This document shows, one piece after another, positions 18,654-28,497 of a stretch of DNA of 64,000 nucleotides. The translations under genes were made by a program, and so were the position numbers. This stretch comes from Lachnospiraceae bacterium (lineage in GTDB: Bacteria > Bacillota > Clostridia > Lachnospirales > Lachnospiraceae). Location: the NCBI GenBank assembly GCA_900168235.1, contig FUZG01000003.1, positions 1-64,000 on the forward strand, given 5' to 3'. Numbering within the stretch: position 1 is the first letter of the stretch; each line of letters begins with the position of its first letter. Under the pieces are notes generated by a model. It saw nothing but the letters and a program-made list of their open reading frames with translations. It was not told the DNA's origin and did not search any database.

Positions 18654-18663
18654 TTGTATGCAA
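18654..18663. promoter_or_regulatory. Candidate GntR operator TTGTATGCAA
   Basis: One mismatch from the palindrome TTGTATACAA, about 60 bases upstream of the GntR start. Consistent with autoregulation, unproven. Confidence 0.35.
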
Positions 18664-18731
18664 CCATACCCGACCTGTCAAGCTAATGTCAAAAAATTTG
18701 TATCTGCACACCTCGACATTTTTTTGTACGT

Positions 18732-18766
18732 AAAAATCCCGCCGGTTCATTTCCGACGGGATTTTT
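18732..18766. terminator. Terminator after the 1266-aa surface protein gene
   Basis: AAAAATCCCG-c-CGG pairs with CCG-a-CGGGATTTTT. It has A/T runs on both sides and lies about 22 bases beyond the stop on the minus strand. Confidence 0.85.
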
Positions 18767-18788
18767 GTTTTAATCACATGCTTTTCAG

Positions 18789-21700
18789 CTATTTTGTTTT
18801 GGTCTTTGTTTTCGTTTTAGTCTTATTCGTGTCATCCGTGACCGTTATAGACACTGTGTTGGTCACGCCTCCGGCGTTCGTTCTGATGATCGCCGAGCCT
18901 TTACCCACAGCATATACCGTTCCGTTCGTTGGATCAACGAATGCGACACCGTTATTTGAGGACTTCCACTCAACAACGCTGAGTTTACAGTGTTTCAGCT
19001 TAACCTTTGCCTTCGAATCGAGCTTCATTGACAAACTCGTCTTTGCTAAGGACGGCTGCTGGATAAACAGCTTGCAGGCTATTATCTCACCCATAACATT
19101 TGCGGATATGGTGGATTCTCCTGCGAGAAGTCCTGTGATCTTACCATTGTCGTCTATCTGAGCGATCTGCCTTCCATTTGCACTCGGCGAATTGTAACTC
19201 ACAATGGTATAATTCTTTACTCCTTTGATCCTAAGTTTCTTCGACTGTCCCGGAACGAGCTTTATATACTTTTTCGTAAACTCCGGAATAGCGCAGACTA
19301 GCTTTCCTGTAACCTTTGTCTTACCGTAGTAAGCCTGGATCTTGGTCACGCCTCGTTTATGAACCGTGATCACTCCTGTGTTGGGATCGATGCTCGCAAC
19401 ATTCGGATTGGAGCTCTTCCAGCTAGTCGGAAGCAGCTCAGGATAAGCCAGATGTTCGATCGCGTTGATACTCGTGTGCGTATTATAGACCGACATCTGT
19501 GATATCGTCTGGTTATATACGAAGAGTCTCACGGACTTTGCCTCTGCTTCAGTTGCAAATGTTCCTGTGATCAGCGTATTACCGGCTTTCTTTCCCTTTA
19601 CTGTACGCTTCTTGGAATTAACCTTTGCGATCTTTTTATTCTCAGACTTAAGCTTTGCCGCACCTACAAAGTAGCTGGCAATGGATGCTTCCTGACGTTT
19701 GATGATCTTTACCCAGTAAATTCCTTTAAGGTTATCCTGATATTCTGCCTCCTGCTCTTCTGACCACGTGATCCACTTTGCAAAGAGAGTACAGTCATGT
19801 GTAACTTTGTCCTTCGCAAAATCCCACTTTCTCGCATAGCTGGTATCAAGATACCATCCAACGAATTTGTGGTCTTTCATCGTCGGCACTGCCGGCTCTG
19901 TGAGAAGTGTATCCTCGATAACCCTCTGGGACGCAACTTCCGATCCACCCATGGAATTAAAGGTAACTACGTAGTAAATGTAGTTTTCTTCATCCGGATC
20001 ATCGTACCACTGTGCATAACACGTTACATCTCCTGTAACAATGTAATCGTCCGTAATGTCAATTCCGCTGCCATCAGGCTCTGTGTTCCATCCAATGAGC
20101 TTGTATCCTCTCTTGGTGAATCCGATGTCAGCCAATGTCTGCTGAGTAGGAACGCCGACGCCTGTACCATTCAGGATCGTATCGCCGCTGAGCACTGCCT
20201 GAGTATCTACCTGATCATTTCCGCTGTAATAATAGATATTGAAGTATCCCTGCTGGAATCTCGCATAAGCTTTCACAGGTTTTGTTACTACATATGCTCC
20301 CGTAACCTTTTCTCCATCTGCCGTGTACCATCCTCTAAATGCATGATCTGCAAGTTTCGGGGCATCCGGCATCTGCAGGTAGATCTTGTTCTCACTCGTG
20401 ATAAAGTCTGTAACGGCATACGGTTCCGTATCCGTGTTGAACTTATAGAAGGTTACCTTGAACCTCGGAAGCCACTTGGCAAACAGTTCCAGATCTTTCC
20501 TTGCCTTCGGTATCTGTGTTGCATAAAGATTTCCGGCTTTGTCGTACCATCCCTGGAACTCATATGCCACAGGCTCACCATTTATCACATCCTGCGGTCT
20601 GTCATTCGCTACTGCGATATTAAGGTCAGTATTATATGTGTGCTTTATCGTTTTAACTAAATCTGTCCCATTGTATGGATACCCGAAATTGTATGAAACA
20701 AGTATGAATCTCCGGAACTTAACATATAAATTTTGATCAGAATAAACAGATGTATATTCCGAAAATTTTACAGATCCATTATTAATATACCAACCAATTT
20801 TCTCATAATGATCTGCCGGATAATGTTCCTCCAAGTACGGATACGTTCTGCTGCTCAGGTCAGAAATTTTCGTTCCCGGTGCAAAATATTCAGAATCCAA
20901 CAATGTTCCGTCTTCTGCATAGAATTTTACAAGATGATGACTGGTATACTGCGCAGTAAATGTATCATTCTGAAGAATCGTTCCATAGCTTGAATACTCC
21001 GAAATACCCGTAGAAGCAGTTCGATTAAAAATAGTTCTCTTTATCTTACTCTTCCATCCTTTAAAGGTACCGGTATCACTAACCGGGTCCTGAGGTATCT
21101 TATCAACATAATCAGCAAGGGTTTTTCCACCAAGAACTTTAATTTCTACAGGATCAGCTCCATCCTGTGAAACAAATTTTAAAACATAATACGTACTATA
21201 AACTGCTGTCAGATCCGTATCCGCAATAACAGCCGTGGTTCCTGTAAATTCTGATGTTTCATCGTTAGAATAATACCATTTTGCAAATTCTTTGCCCTGA
21301 TATTCCGGTATCGGCAGTTTGTTCCCAAATGTTCCTCCCGGAGCGATAGCAGAAACTGTATTCGGAATCACTCCATTTCCGGGATTAAAGAAAACAACCC
21401 AATAAGAATACGGACAATAACATATCTCCGCCGAACCTGCAGGTTTTGTTATTCCTGAACTTGCAAATTGTGTCCTTAAGCTGCTCTCCGTATCACCAGA
21501 ACTATTTCCATAATAGATAATGTACTTTACACCCGAACATGCCTCGAATGCATCCGTTTTAACTTTGCCATTTTTCAAAGTATTTGGAAGGAATATCTTC
21601 TTAACAGATTTGCAGCCATAAAACGCTAATGATTTAATTTCTGTCAATGACTTTGTCTCTGTTCTGTCATTTCCTACCTTTATCTGTGTTACTTTAGAAC

Positions 21701-22589
21701 ACCCATAGAAAGCTTTTTCTCCTATGGTCTGTACAGTATGAGGTATATCTATCTCTCCTGTAATACCGGAACAATTAATAAATGCATAATCCGCAATTCT
21801 TTCTGTCCCATCTAAAATTGTCAAACCGTCATTATAACGTCCTGCTGCACATACCAGTTCCTTATAATCACTGGTATAAATGATTCTTTGACCAGAATCA
21901 GCCGGATCTGTAGCAAAATTTCCATTGGCTTCGACACTGATTGATGCCAGTTTTGTACAATTTACAAACGGTGCCCTGCCTATTCTTGTACATGATTTAG
22001 GTATTTGAATAGTAATCAGATTCGAGCATCCTGCAAAGGCATAGTTTCCAATCTCTTTTATTTCACCATAAAACTGAACCTCCTGGATTGAGTCAGCATA
22101 ATCATTAAGCCACGCACCCTCTCCTTTATCCTGCCCGGGTTCCCATGTCATACTGGTAATTACACCGGCATTAGTTGCACTCTCATTTGCACTGATACAA
22201 AGAATGGTATTTGTCTCATCTGTGAACCACCAATAAACACCACCTTTGATTCCCGGATCAGCCTGAGATACCGTACCGACTACCTGATCAATTCCTGCAC
22301 CTAATGCATTGATACCCGAAAAAGACGAACGGAAGGAGCTAACTACTTCACCCTGCTCATCTTCCTCGTCAATAGCTGCAGATTCTTCTCCTGAAAATGC
22401 ATCAGGATCAGCGTCATTATCCTCTTCATCAATGACGATCTCCTCTGAATCACTATCTATCTCACCGGCAGTCTCCACTGCCGAATCATCTCTTATCTCC
22501 TCTGCCGCATACGCAGGGACAACTCCGGAAAGCACCATACTCGCCGCGAGTAAATATGCGATCATTTTTTTGTAAAACCGGTACCTCAT
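18789..22589 (-). CDS. BspA-like LRR / InlB-repeat / Ig-like surface protein (1266 aa)
   Basis: Secreted surface protein. A signal peptide (MIAYLLAASMVLSGVVPAYA) and an acidic linker (about 35-80) are followed by BspA-type leucine-rich repeats (roughly 170-360; e.g. IGNYAFAGCSNLITIQIPKS). Next come several InlB B-type repeats (about 400-960; motifs such as FKGW, FRGWYTADG, FVGWYLDT) and bacterial Ig-like (Big_2) domains (about 980-1250; KVNSKKRTVKGKKAGNTLI). The C terminus is an alternating Thr-Lys tail, with no LPxTG motif or membrane anchor, so attachment may be non-covalent. Adhesion is likely but unproven. It follows a second LRR gene by 30 bases. Confidence 0.9.
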   Translation of the reverse strand: MRYRFYKKMIAYLLAASMVLSGVVPAYAAEEIRDDSAVETAGEIDSDSEEIVIDEEDNDADPDAFSGEESAAIDEEDEQGEVVSSFRSSFSGINALGAGIDQVVGTVSQADPGIKGGVYWWFTDETNTILCISANESATNAGVITSMTWEPGQDKGEGAWLNDYADSIQEVQFYGEIKEIGNYAFAGCSNLITIQIPKSCTRIGRAPFVNCTKLASISVEANGNFATDPADSGQRIIYTSDYKELVCAAGRYNDGLTILDGTERIADYAFINCSGITGEIDIPHTVQTIGEKAFYGCSKVTQIKVGNDRTETKSLTEIKSLAFYGCKSVKKIFLPNTLKNGKVKTDAFEACSGVKYIIYYGNSSGDTESSLRTQFASSGITKPAGSAEICYCPYSYWVVFFNPGNGVIPNTVSAIAPGGTFGNKLPIPEYQGKEFAKWYYSNDETSEFTGTTAVIADTDLTAVYSTYYVLKFVSQDGADPVEIKVLGGKTLADYVDKIPQDPVSDTGTFKGWKSKIKRTIFNRTASTGISEYSSYGTILQNDTFTAQYTSHHLVKFYAEDGTLLDSEYFAPGTKISDLSSRTYPYLEEHYPADHYEKIGWYINNGSVKFSEYTSVYSDQNLYVKFRRFILVSYNFGYPYNGTDLVKTIKHTYNTDLNIAVANDRPQDVINGEPVAYEFQGWYDKAGNLYATQIPKARKDLELFAKWLPRFKVTFYKFNTDTEPYAVTDFITSENKIYLQMPDAPKLADHAFRGWYTADGEKVTGAYVVTKPVKAYARFQQGYFNIYYYSGNDQVDTQAVLSGDTILNGTGVGVPTQQTLADIGFTKRGYKLIGWNTEPDGSGIDITDDYIVTGDVTCYAQWYDDPDEENYIYYVVTFNSMGGSEVASQRVIEDTLLTEPAVPTMKDHKFVGWYLDTSYARKWDFAKDKVTHDCTLFAKWITWSEEQEAEYQDNLKGIYWVKIIKRQEASIASYFVGAAKLKSENKKIAKVNSKKRTVKGKKAGNTLITGTFATEAEAKSVRLFVYNQTISQMSVYNTHTSINAIEHLAYPELLPTSWKSSNPNVASIDPNTGVITVHKRGVTKIQAYYGKTKVTGKLVCAIPEFTKKYIKLVPGQSKKLRIKGVKNYTIVSYNSPSANGRQIAQIDDNGKITGLLAGESTISANVMGEIIACKLFIQQPSLAKTSLSMKLDSKAKVKLKHCKLSVVEWKSSNNGVAFVDPTNGTVYAVGKGSAIIRTNAGGVTNTVSITVTDDTNKTKTKTKTKTK

Positions 22590-22619
22590 ATCATTTCCTC
22601 CATAAATCTAGAAATGAGA

Positions 22620-23846
22620 TTACTTTCCATTTCCCGATACTTTCCCGGTGGGCATGATGAACGTACTGCCACCGACTATCTTTCCGTATCCGTACAGATT
22701 GTCTTCCGATGTATCGATCTCCTTATACGGAGCATTGATTCCCCAAGGTGTCCCGAAAATCAACGGCTCCTCGTTCTCTCCATTACTTTTTGAGCCGGAT
22801 TTATCTTTCCCTGTCGAAGACCCACTGGACCTGTCACTATTGTTATCGGCGGATGAAGCGTTTTCATTTACCGCGCTGTTCGAATCTTCATAAGTCTCAT
22901 TTTCAGGATCAGCGTCTTCCGTTTCATCCGAGTTTTCAAGCGCATCTATATATCTTTCTTCTGCCCGCACTTTACTCACGCCGACTTCTGCCGTGAGCTT
23001 CTTCACACCCTCAAAAGAGCTGGTATCCGCTGTAGTAAGAGTGCTCTCCGCTCCCACGTACACCAGTCTTCCGCAGTCCCTGAAAGCATATTCCTGCACG
23101 GAAAGCACAGAATTTGGCAGATAGGCAAACTCAAGAGATGCTGAATTTGTAAAAGCAAACGGCGGTATAGAAGTAACCTGATTCGAGACATAGACTCTCT
23201 TCAGATTAGAAGCTCCCCAGAACGCATATGGACGTATCGATGTCACAGTAAAGGGCATCTCATACACATCCCCTCTCCTTCCGGGAATAAACTGGATTAT
23301 CTCGGTTGAATCTTTATCGTATATGACACCGTCATTCAGGAAAAATGCGCCATTCCCTTCTGCAAGCGACACTTTATAAAGCGCAGAATTTCCTGCAAAT
23401 ACGCCGTTCCCCATCTTTCGAAGGGATGCAGGAAGAGATGCCATGCTCATATTTGTGCACATGCCAAAGGCGCTGTCCTTCACCTCTTCGATGCCTTCCG
23501 GGAGAATTATCTCCATGAGGTGATTACAGCGGTAAAATGCCTTTTCTCCTATTACCTTTACGCCGGACGGGATATTTATCCTCTCAAGAGTCCTGTCTCC
23601 CATAAAGGCACCGTCTGCTATGGCTGTTACCGTATTCGGGACACTGACCTGCGTCATCCCGTCAGTTACGTCATAGCTTATGAGCACGCCGTCCGCGTCG
23701 ATCTTAAATGAACTTTCTGCCTGTGATCTTCCGGGCTTGACCAGGAATATTACAAGAAAGGCTGCCGCACCAAGTACGGCAGCCGAAATGATCCCGGTCG
23801 CCCTGAGCATATTTAGTTTATGCTCAAGCTTTTGCTGTTTTTGCAT
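22620..23846 (-). CDS. Membrane-anchored BspA-like LRR protein (408 aa)
   Basis: An N-terminal membrane segment (IISAAVLGAAAFLVIFLV, residues 14-33) is followed by BspA-type leucine-rich repeats (about 55-290; ITVADGAFMG-like units such as IGEKAFYRCNHLMEIILP). The rest is a Ser/Asn/Glu-rich low-complexity region (about 310-365) and a unique C-terminal end. It is predicted outside the cell and anchored by its first helix. Its start overlaps the end of the 1379-aa gene by 23 bases, so the two are translationally close. The ligand is unknown. Confidence 0.85.
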   Translation of the reverse strand: MQKQQKLEHKLNMLRATGIISAAVLGAAAFLVIFLVKPGRSQAESSFKIDADGVLISYDVTDGMTQVSVPNTVTAIADGAFMGDRTLERINIPSGVKVIGEKAFYRCNHLMEIILPEGIEEVKDSAFGMCTNMSMASLPASLRKMGNGVFAGNSALYKVSLAEGNGAFFLNDGVIYDKDSTEIIQFIPGRRGDVYEMPFTVTSIRPYAFWGASNLKRVYVSNQVTSIPPFAFTNSASLEFAYLPNSVLSVQEYAFRDCGRLVYVGAESTLTTADTSSFEGVKKLTAEVGVSKVRAEERYIDALENSDETEDADPENETYEDSNSAVNENASSADNNSDRSSGSSTGKDKSGSKSNGENEEPLIFGTPWGINAPYKEIDTSEDNLYGYGKIVGGSTFIMPTGKVSGNGK

Positions 23847-26800
23847 TTGATACCGGATCCTTCTTTAAGAATAAGAAAATTGACAGTGCGGCAAGTCCGA
23901 TCGAAAGCACCCACTTCGGGCTGATCGGATCTCCTGTCTTCGGTGTAGAGTCGAGACTTCCCGCAGACAGGTTATTTACATCAACATAGAATCCATACGG
24001 CGAGAAGTGTGTTGCCGTAAATGTTGCACACGGACTTCCATCGATCATGGTAAATCTGGTGGACAGATTCTCAAGATCTCCGCCGTGGCTCACTGCTGCA
24101 ACCCTGTTATTTCCTCCGTAGAGCGCGAGCTCCTCAGGAATCGGAACGGTAAGTGTAACGGAAACGCCCTGCGGATCCTCAAGCTTTGTCGTTCCTGTAG
24201 AATCATACAGACTGATATCCATTGCGAAGTAACGATATCCGCTGAGGTCACCATATCTCTTCTTAAGGGCATCCTCAAATTCCGCATCAGCAACATCTGT
24301 CTTTGTGATCTTTACTACGTAATTGTCAGTCGTTCCCTCAATAGTTCCGCTGGCATCGCCAAGTCCTGTATCACCTGTATCTACGGGCACGGATGTACCT
24401 GTTGTGACCGGTGTGTTCGTACGTGCAGGCGGTGTGACTGTATTACTGGTCACAGTAGTCGCAGACGAACTCGACGAACTTGTTGAGCTGGACGAGCTTG
24501 AACTCGATGAGCTGGAGCTGGACGAACTGCTGGAGCTCGATGAACTGGAGCTGGATGAGCTTGATCCTGTCTTATAGATCGAGAACTTTCCGGAATTTGT
24601 TCCTGTGTATGTTCCGATACCCTCGATATAAGCCGCAGCAGTCTTCTTACCAACTTTTACGTTGTTTTCATACTTTACAACTACGAAGTCTGTATCCTTT
24701 TTCAGCTCAGAGGTTGTGGTCTCTGAGTCAAATACATGAACTGTCGGATATACCATTTCTCCGGTATATGCAGCATTCTCAACTTCGATCGTACAGTCGC
24801 CTATGTCACGCCTGATATAGAAGCTGACCTCTGCCTTTGAAGCATTTGCATATGCTCCCAGTCCTATTACCGTTGCAGTTGCAGTTCCCGGATAATAGTT
24901 ATTCTTGTATTCAACTCTGTAATCAATGCCCTCATTCAGTATCTTGTCATAGTTTGCTGTTTCACGAACGGTAAGTGCCGGCTGGATAGCTCCTCCTGTG
25001 TAGGTGAACATGTCAGGATTCAGCGCATCTATGGAGAATGAGATACTGTTTCCTGATGTGGAGCCGCCTCCTTCTCCTCCACCGCCACCGCCTCCTCCGC
25101 TGCCGGAGTTATCGATGACTGTAAATGTACATGGTATAGTCTCATTTGAATAATTGACGCCGTCACCTGCAATATTGATCGTTACGTTATCCTTAGAAGA
25201 AATAGTGATCTCCGCAGTCGAAGGTGTATAGAACGAAGGATCAACGAAGGATCCTGTTCTCTTGTCAACTATTACAAAATCTGCACTGTTGTCTGTTCCG
25301 CCCTTTACTGTGTAGGTTGCAGAATTTCCATCGTACTTAAATGAAGTAAGTGCGACTGCATAGCAGTACTTTGCAAATTCTATAGGATCATCATCCGGAT
25401 TTACTTCGGAGCTCTTCCAGAACAATCCGTCCGTACTGCTTCTGTTAGCTAATACATATGTTGCATCAGATGCACTTGCCTCTGTTCCATACAGATAATA
25501 CTGCTGGGTATTGTAATCATTGCCCGCAAATGCGTTGCTGTCATAGCTTACTCCCGCATTTCCAACATAGATATTTGCAGGTGTGCCGATGCGTGTAAAT
25601 GCACTATCGCCGACACTATTTATACTTGATCCAAGTGAAACCGTAGTCAGTGACCAGGTATTTTCAAAGCAGTGGTCAGGAACTGCCTCTATCCTGCCAT
25701 TCTTTAATGTAACCGTAGTCAGAGTATCAAGTTCTGCAAATGCATATTCCCCGATCTCCGTAATGTTATCAGGCGCAGAATATGATCCTATTCCTGCTAT
25801 ACCCTCAATGACTCTCTGATTTGCATTACCATTTGAATCAGGTCCTGTGAGGACGCCATCCGAATATGCAAAATTTGGTGCACTGATAGAAAATTCAGTG
25901 ATCGCGTCATCGCCAAGGAACGGTGCAGTTCCTATTGTTGTAATACTGTTCGGAAGAGAAACCTTTGTCAGATTCGTGTCTCCCGCAAACTGCTTTGAAT
26001 CAATGACCTTTAATCCATTATCTTCAGCCGTAAATGTAGTGAGATTAGTATTATTTGCAAGCGATGTACTTGTTGAAAGCTTTATCTCCTCTATACCTGA
26101 AGGAATGTTCAGCGTAGACAGATTGGACTGAGGTTCATAACCCGTAAGGGTCGTTGTTCCGCCGCTGTCCCACGGTGACGATGTGAGATTCTTTACAGTG
26201 AGATAATAACCATCCTCGCCGTATGTCACATTATGGAACGGAACAAATTTGTAGGAACCTGTATCTGTTGATATCTGATTATTCATCGCATATCTGTACA
26301 GACCGTTATCCGCACTGATGATACCGGTAATCTCAAAGTCCTGATTAACGCCTGTAAACAAGCTGGAACCAATGTTTGACGCCGGTATGCTTGACGGAAC
26401 TACGAGACTAACCAGTGCCGACTGGTTTGCAAAGGCACTGTCTCTTAAGGTATCAACAGTTGATGGCAGTGTGATCTTTGTAATCTTTTCATTTGCTTCA
26501 AAAGCACCTGTACCGATACCCGTTACAGTTTTTCCATTAACTGTATCAGGTATAGTCATCTCGGACTCATAAATTGAGGGTGAAACATTGGTGATGATAC
26601 CGTTATTATCTACAGTATATCCATCAGTCGTTTCCTCTCCGCTGCCGCCAAGATCATTAAATGTTATTCCATTCTTATAGCAATACTTATATATATCTGA
26701 ATAATAACTTGAATCTGATGCATGATTCGAACGGTCAAAGTACTTAAATGCACTAACGGTCAAACCCGCAAGCGCAGTGATGATATCACCCTCTGTATCA

Positions 26801-27963
26801 ACGGAAACATCATAATCCCAATCCTTATAGGAAGATGAACGTCCATCATTATTTAAGAGAGTAAAATCTGTGATTCCTGATGAGCTTGTAAATGCTCCGT
26901 TTGGAATACTCGTAAGGCTTCCGGGAAGCTTAACAGTTATCAATCCTGTACAATTTGCAAAGGAATCACTTTCTAAAGATGTACATGTCTCCGGCAGCTC
27001 TATGGATGACAATCTTTCACAACTCGTAAAACATCCTGTTGGAACACTGATGATACTCGTATCCTGCAGATTCACGCTTGATAATGCAGAACAACCATAA
27101 AAAGCATTTGAACCTATAGACTGAAGTGCATCTGTAAATGTAACTGACGTAAGCGCAGTACACCCGTTAAACTCATTATTTCCAAGCGTCTGAAGATTTG
27201 ACGGCAACGTTATGCTCGTCAGATCAGAACAGTTTTCAAAAACATGGTCACCAAACGTAGTACAGTTTCCTGAGAAAGAAATCGTTCTAAGCGCCGAATT
27301 AGCAAAAGCATAACTCGCCAGCGTTCCCAGATTTGAACTGTCGATATTGACGTTTGTTATTCCACTGCTTTCAAAACAGCTTGTTCCTATGGTCTCTACA
27401 CTCGATGGAATATTTATTGATTCCAATGCACTGCAGCCTTTGAAAGCTTCTGACTCGATAGTAATAAGCGAAGAAGGAAATGTAATGGAGCTCAAACCTG
27501 TGTTGTTAGCAAATGCTCCCGATCCAATTAATTCCAGATATGTTGCATTGCCAAGTTCAACACTAGTCAGAGCAGACGAATCGCCATTAACAGCTGCTGA
27601 ACAAGACGCAATCTGCCTAATAGGAATATCTAACTTATCGTATTCCTGGTCTCCATTAGTATCAAAATCAACCGTTGCAGGAATATCCAGTTTCGAAATG
27701 TCCTCTTTAGCATGATAGATTTCACTGCTGTCGTCATATGTATATCCAACTAATTCAGCCCAACCTGAACCTTCATCGTGAAAATTAAATTCCAGCACGA
27801 TATTTCCGTCAGACCAGTCATGTCTCGTGCTACTCGCCGCAGATACTCCCGGTGCCGGAATTGCAGCCACTATCAGCGCAGTAGCCATAAGAAGTGCCGC
27901 GATAGTTCTACGCACGCTTCTCTTTAATCTGAGTTTCTTGATCTTCTTCCCTTTTACACTCAT
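23824..27963 (-). CDS. Large BspA-like LRR cell-wall protein with poly-Ser stalk and sorting signal (1379 aa)
   Basis: A long, basic signal peptide (about residues 1-43) is followed by many BspA-type LRR units (about 100-840), e.g. IGSNAFYGCSALSSVNL. A Gly-rich joint, further beta domains, and an almost pure serine stretch of about 35 residues (near 1135-1175) come next. The C terminus has a sortase-like signal: PKTGD, a hydrophobic helix (WVLSIGLAALSIFLFL) and a short tail with lysines. The start at 27963 is chosen because GGAG lies seven bases upstream; an ATG seven codons earlier has no such site. It is the first gene of a three-gene surface operon and probably mediates adhesion; no sortase gene is in the window. 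Confidence 0.9.
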   Translation of the reverse strand: MSVKGKKIKKLRLKRSVRRTIAALLMATALIVAAIPAPGVSAASSTRHDWSDGNIVLEFNFHDEGSGWAELVGYTYDDSSEIYHAKEDISKLDIPATVDFDTNGDQEYDKLDIPIRQIASCSAAVNGDSSALTSVELGNATYLELIGSGAFANNTGLSSITFPSSLITIESEAFKGCSALESINIPSSVETIGTSCFESSGITNVNIDSSNLGTLASYAFANSALRTISFSGNCTTFGDHVFENCSDLTSITLPSNLQTLGNNEFNGCTALTSVTFTDALQSIGSNAFYGCSALSSVNLQDTSIISVPTGCFTSCERLSSIELPETCTSLESDSFANCTGLITVKLPGSLTSIPNGAFTSSSGITDFTLLNNDGRSSSYKDWDYDVSVDTEGDIITALAGLTVSAFKYFDRSNHASDSSYYSDIYKYCYKNGITFNDLGGSGEETTDGYTVDNNGIITNVSPSIYESEMTIPDTVNGKTVTGIGTGAFEANEKITKITLPSTVDTLRDSAFANQSALVSLVVPSSIPASNIGSSLFTGVNQDFEITGIISADNGLYRYAMNNQISTDTGSYKFVPFHNVTYGEDGYYLTVKNLTSSPWDSGGTTTLTGYEPQSNLSTLNIPSGIEEIKLSTSTSLANNTNLTTFTAEDNGLKVIDSKQFAGDTNLTKVSLPNSITTIGTAPFLGDDAITEFSISAPNFAYSDGVLTGPDSNGNANQRVIEGIAGIGSYSAPDNITEIGEYAFAELDTLTTVTLKNGRIEAVPDHCFENTWSLTTVSLGSSINSVGDSAFTRIGTPANIYVGNAGVSYDSNAFAGNDYNTQQYYLYGTEASASDATYVLANRSSTDGLFWKSSEVNPDDDPIEFAKYCYAVALTSFKYDGNSATYTVKGGTDNSADFVIVDKRTGSFVDPSFYTPSTAEITISSKDNVTINIAGDGVNYSNETIPCTFTVIDNSGSGGGGGGGGEGGGSTSGNSISFSIDALNPDMFTYTGGAIQPALTVRETANYDKILNEGIDYRVEYKNNYYPGTATATVIGLGAYANASKAEVSFYIRRDIGDCTIEVENAAYTGEMVYPTVHVFDSETTTSELKKDTDFVVVKYENNVKVGKKTAAAYIEGIGTYTGTNSGKFSIYKTGSSSSSSSSSSSSSSSSSSSSSSSSSSSTSSSSSSATTVTSNTVTPPARTNTPVTTGTSVPVDTGDTGLGDASGTIEGTTDNYVVKITKTDVADAEFEDALKKRYGDLSGYRYFAMDISLYDSTGTTKLEDPQGVSVTLTVPIPEELALYGGNNRVAAVSHGGDLENLSTRFTMIDGSPCATFTATHFSPYGFYVDVNNLSAGSLDSTPKTGDPISPKWVLSIGLAALSIFLFLKKDPVSNAKTAKA

Positions 27964-28016
27964 AACTTTTCTCCGCCTTCTCATTATTTGTAGACTCTCC
28001 TGGATCAGGTTGAGTA

Positions 28017-28104
28017 GTTAATGTCCTGTTTTCGTGTAGTCTCGGGGTAAGAATCCGTTCGCCCCTCCCCACCTGCACCGCATCAGGACGCTGCCTCCAT
28101 TAAC
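28017..28104 (-). ncRNA. Possible structured leader RNA upstream of the surface operon
   Basis: As minus-strand RNA, GTTAAT then GTCCTG (separated by a nine-base bulge) pair with CAGGAC-ATTAAC, twelve pairs in all. The enclosed region has a GGGG/CCCC hairpin. It ends about 53 bases before the start codon. I cannot assign it to a known riboswitch class. Confidence 0.35.
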
Positions 28105-28186
28105 GTCCCAAAAAACACGGCACAGTATTACTCTGCTTATGATATCGGTCTGCACTATTCTAAAAATTAGAGTCGGAAGATTAAAT

Positions 28187-28290
28187 GTTACTGTTCAGAC
28201 TCAACCGGAGCACTCCGCTGCGGAGGTTGCGACCATGGGATAGGGCAAAATCAGTTACCGGAGCGAGCTGAAAGCGAGTGAACAGTAACG
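28187..28290. repeat. Intergenic repeat, family B, copy 1
   Basis: It is bounded by GTTACTGTTCA and its exact reverse complement TGAACAGTAAC. The right part (GGCAAAATCAGTTACCGGAG, then CGAGCTGAAAGCGAG) matches the reverse complement of the element at 62992-63138; the left interior differs. Confidence 0.8.
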
Positions 28291-28420
28291 ATTGAATCCT
28301 GTCTGCATCTGTCCAACAGCCAAAATTTATCCCGTAAAATGCAAAAAATTGTTCTAAAAAAAAACATAAATGTATAAATCTTAGTCCATTGCCGCACTTT
28401 GATTCGCAGACATTTTTATG

Positions 28421-28429
28421 TGCTATAAT
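28421..28429 (+). promoter_or_regulatory. Extended -10 promoter of the HD-GYP operon
   Basis: TGCTATAAT matches the extended -10 consensus perfectly; a weak TTGATT lies 19 bases upstream. It stands about 70 bases before the start codon. Confidence 0.6.
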
Positions 28430-28452
28430 CAATTTGATTTTAAAGGGGTTTC

Positions 28453-28485
28453 ATGCGTGATGAAGGGGTTCTCATGCATGAGTAG
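28453..28485 (+). CDS. Possible ten-codon leader peptide
   Basis: The frame encodes MRDEGVLMHE and stops at TAG. AAGGGG lies five to six bases before its ATG. The stop directly abuts the GGGGG ribosome site of the 1219-aa gene, so translation of the two could be coupled. It lies in an imperfect 20-base direct repeat (28443-28462 and 28463-28483), so it may be chance. Confidence 0.3.
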   Translation: MRDEGVLMHE

Positions 28486-28497
28486 GGGGAATAACAT

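Larger units (their letters stand above)
27964..28497. other. 534-base divergent intergenic region
   Basis: It separates the surface operon (minus) from the HD-GYP sensor operon (plus). It holds the structured leader (28017-28104), a family B repeat (28187-28290), an extended -10 promoter (28421-28429) and a short upstream ORF (28453-28485). No other gene is seen. Confidence 0.7.

Noticed and set aside
24323-24577. Open frame of Asp/Glu/Leu repeats on the plus strand
   Set aside because: It is the antisense of the serine-rich region of the minus-strand surface protein gene and has no ribosome site.
27990-28020. AACCTGATCCAG near the surface operon, similar to part of a TPP riboswitch
   Set aside because: The other conserved TPP parts (GGGGTGC, CTGAGA) are absent in the right order.
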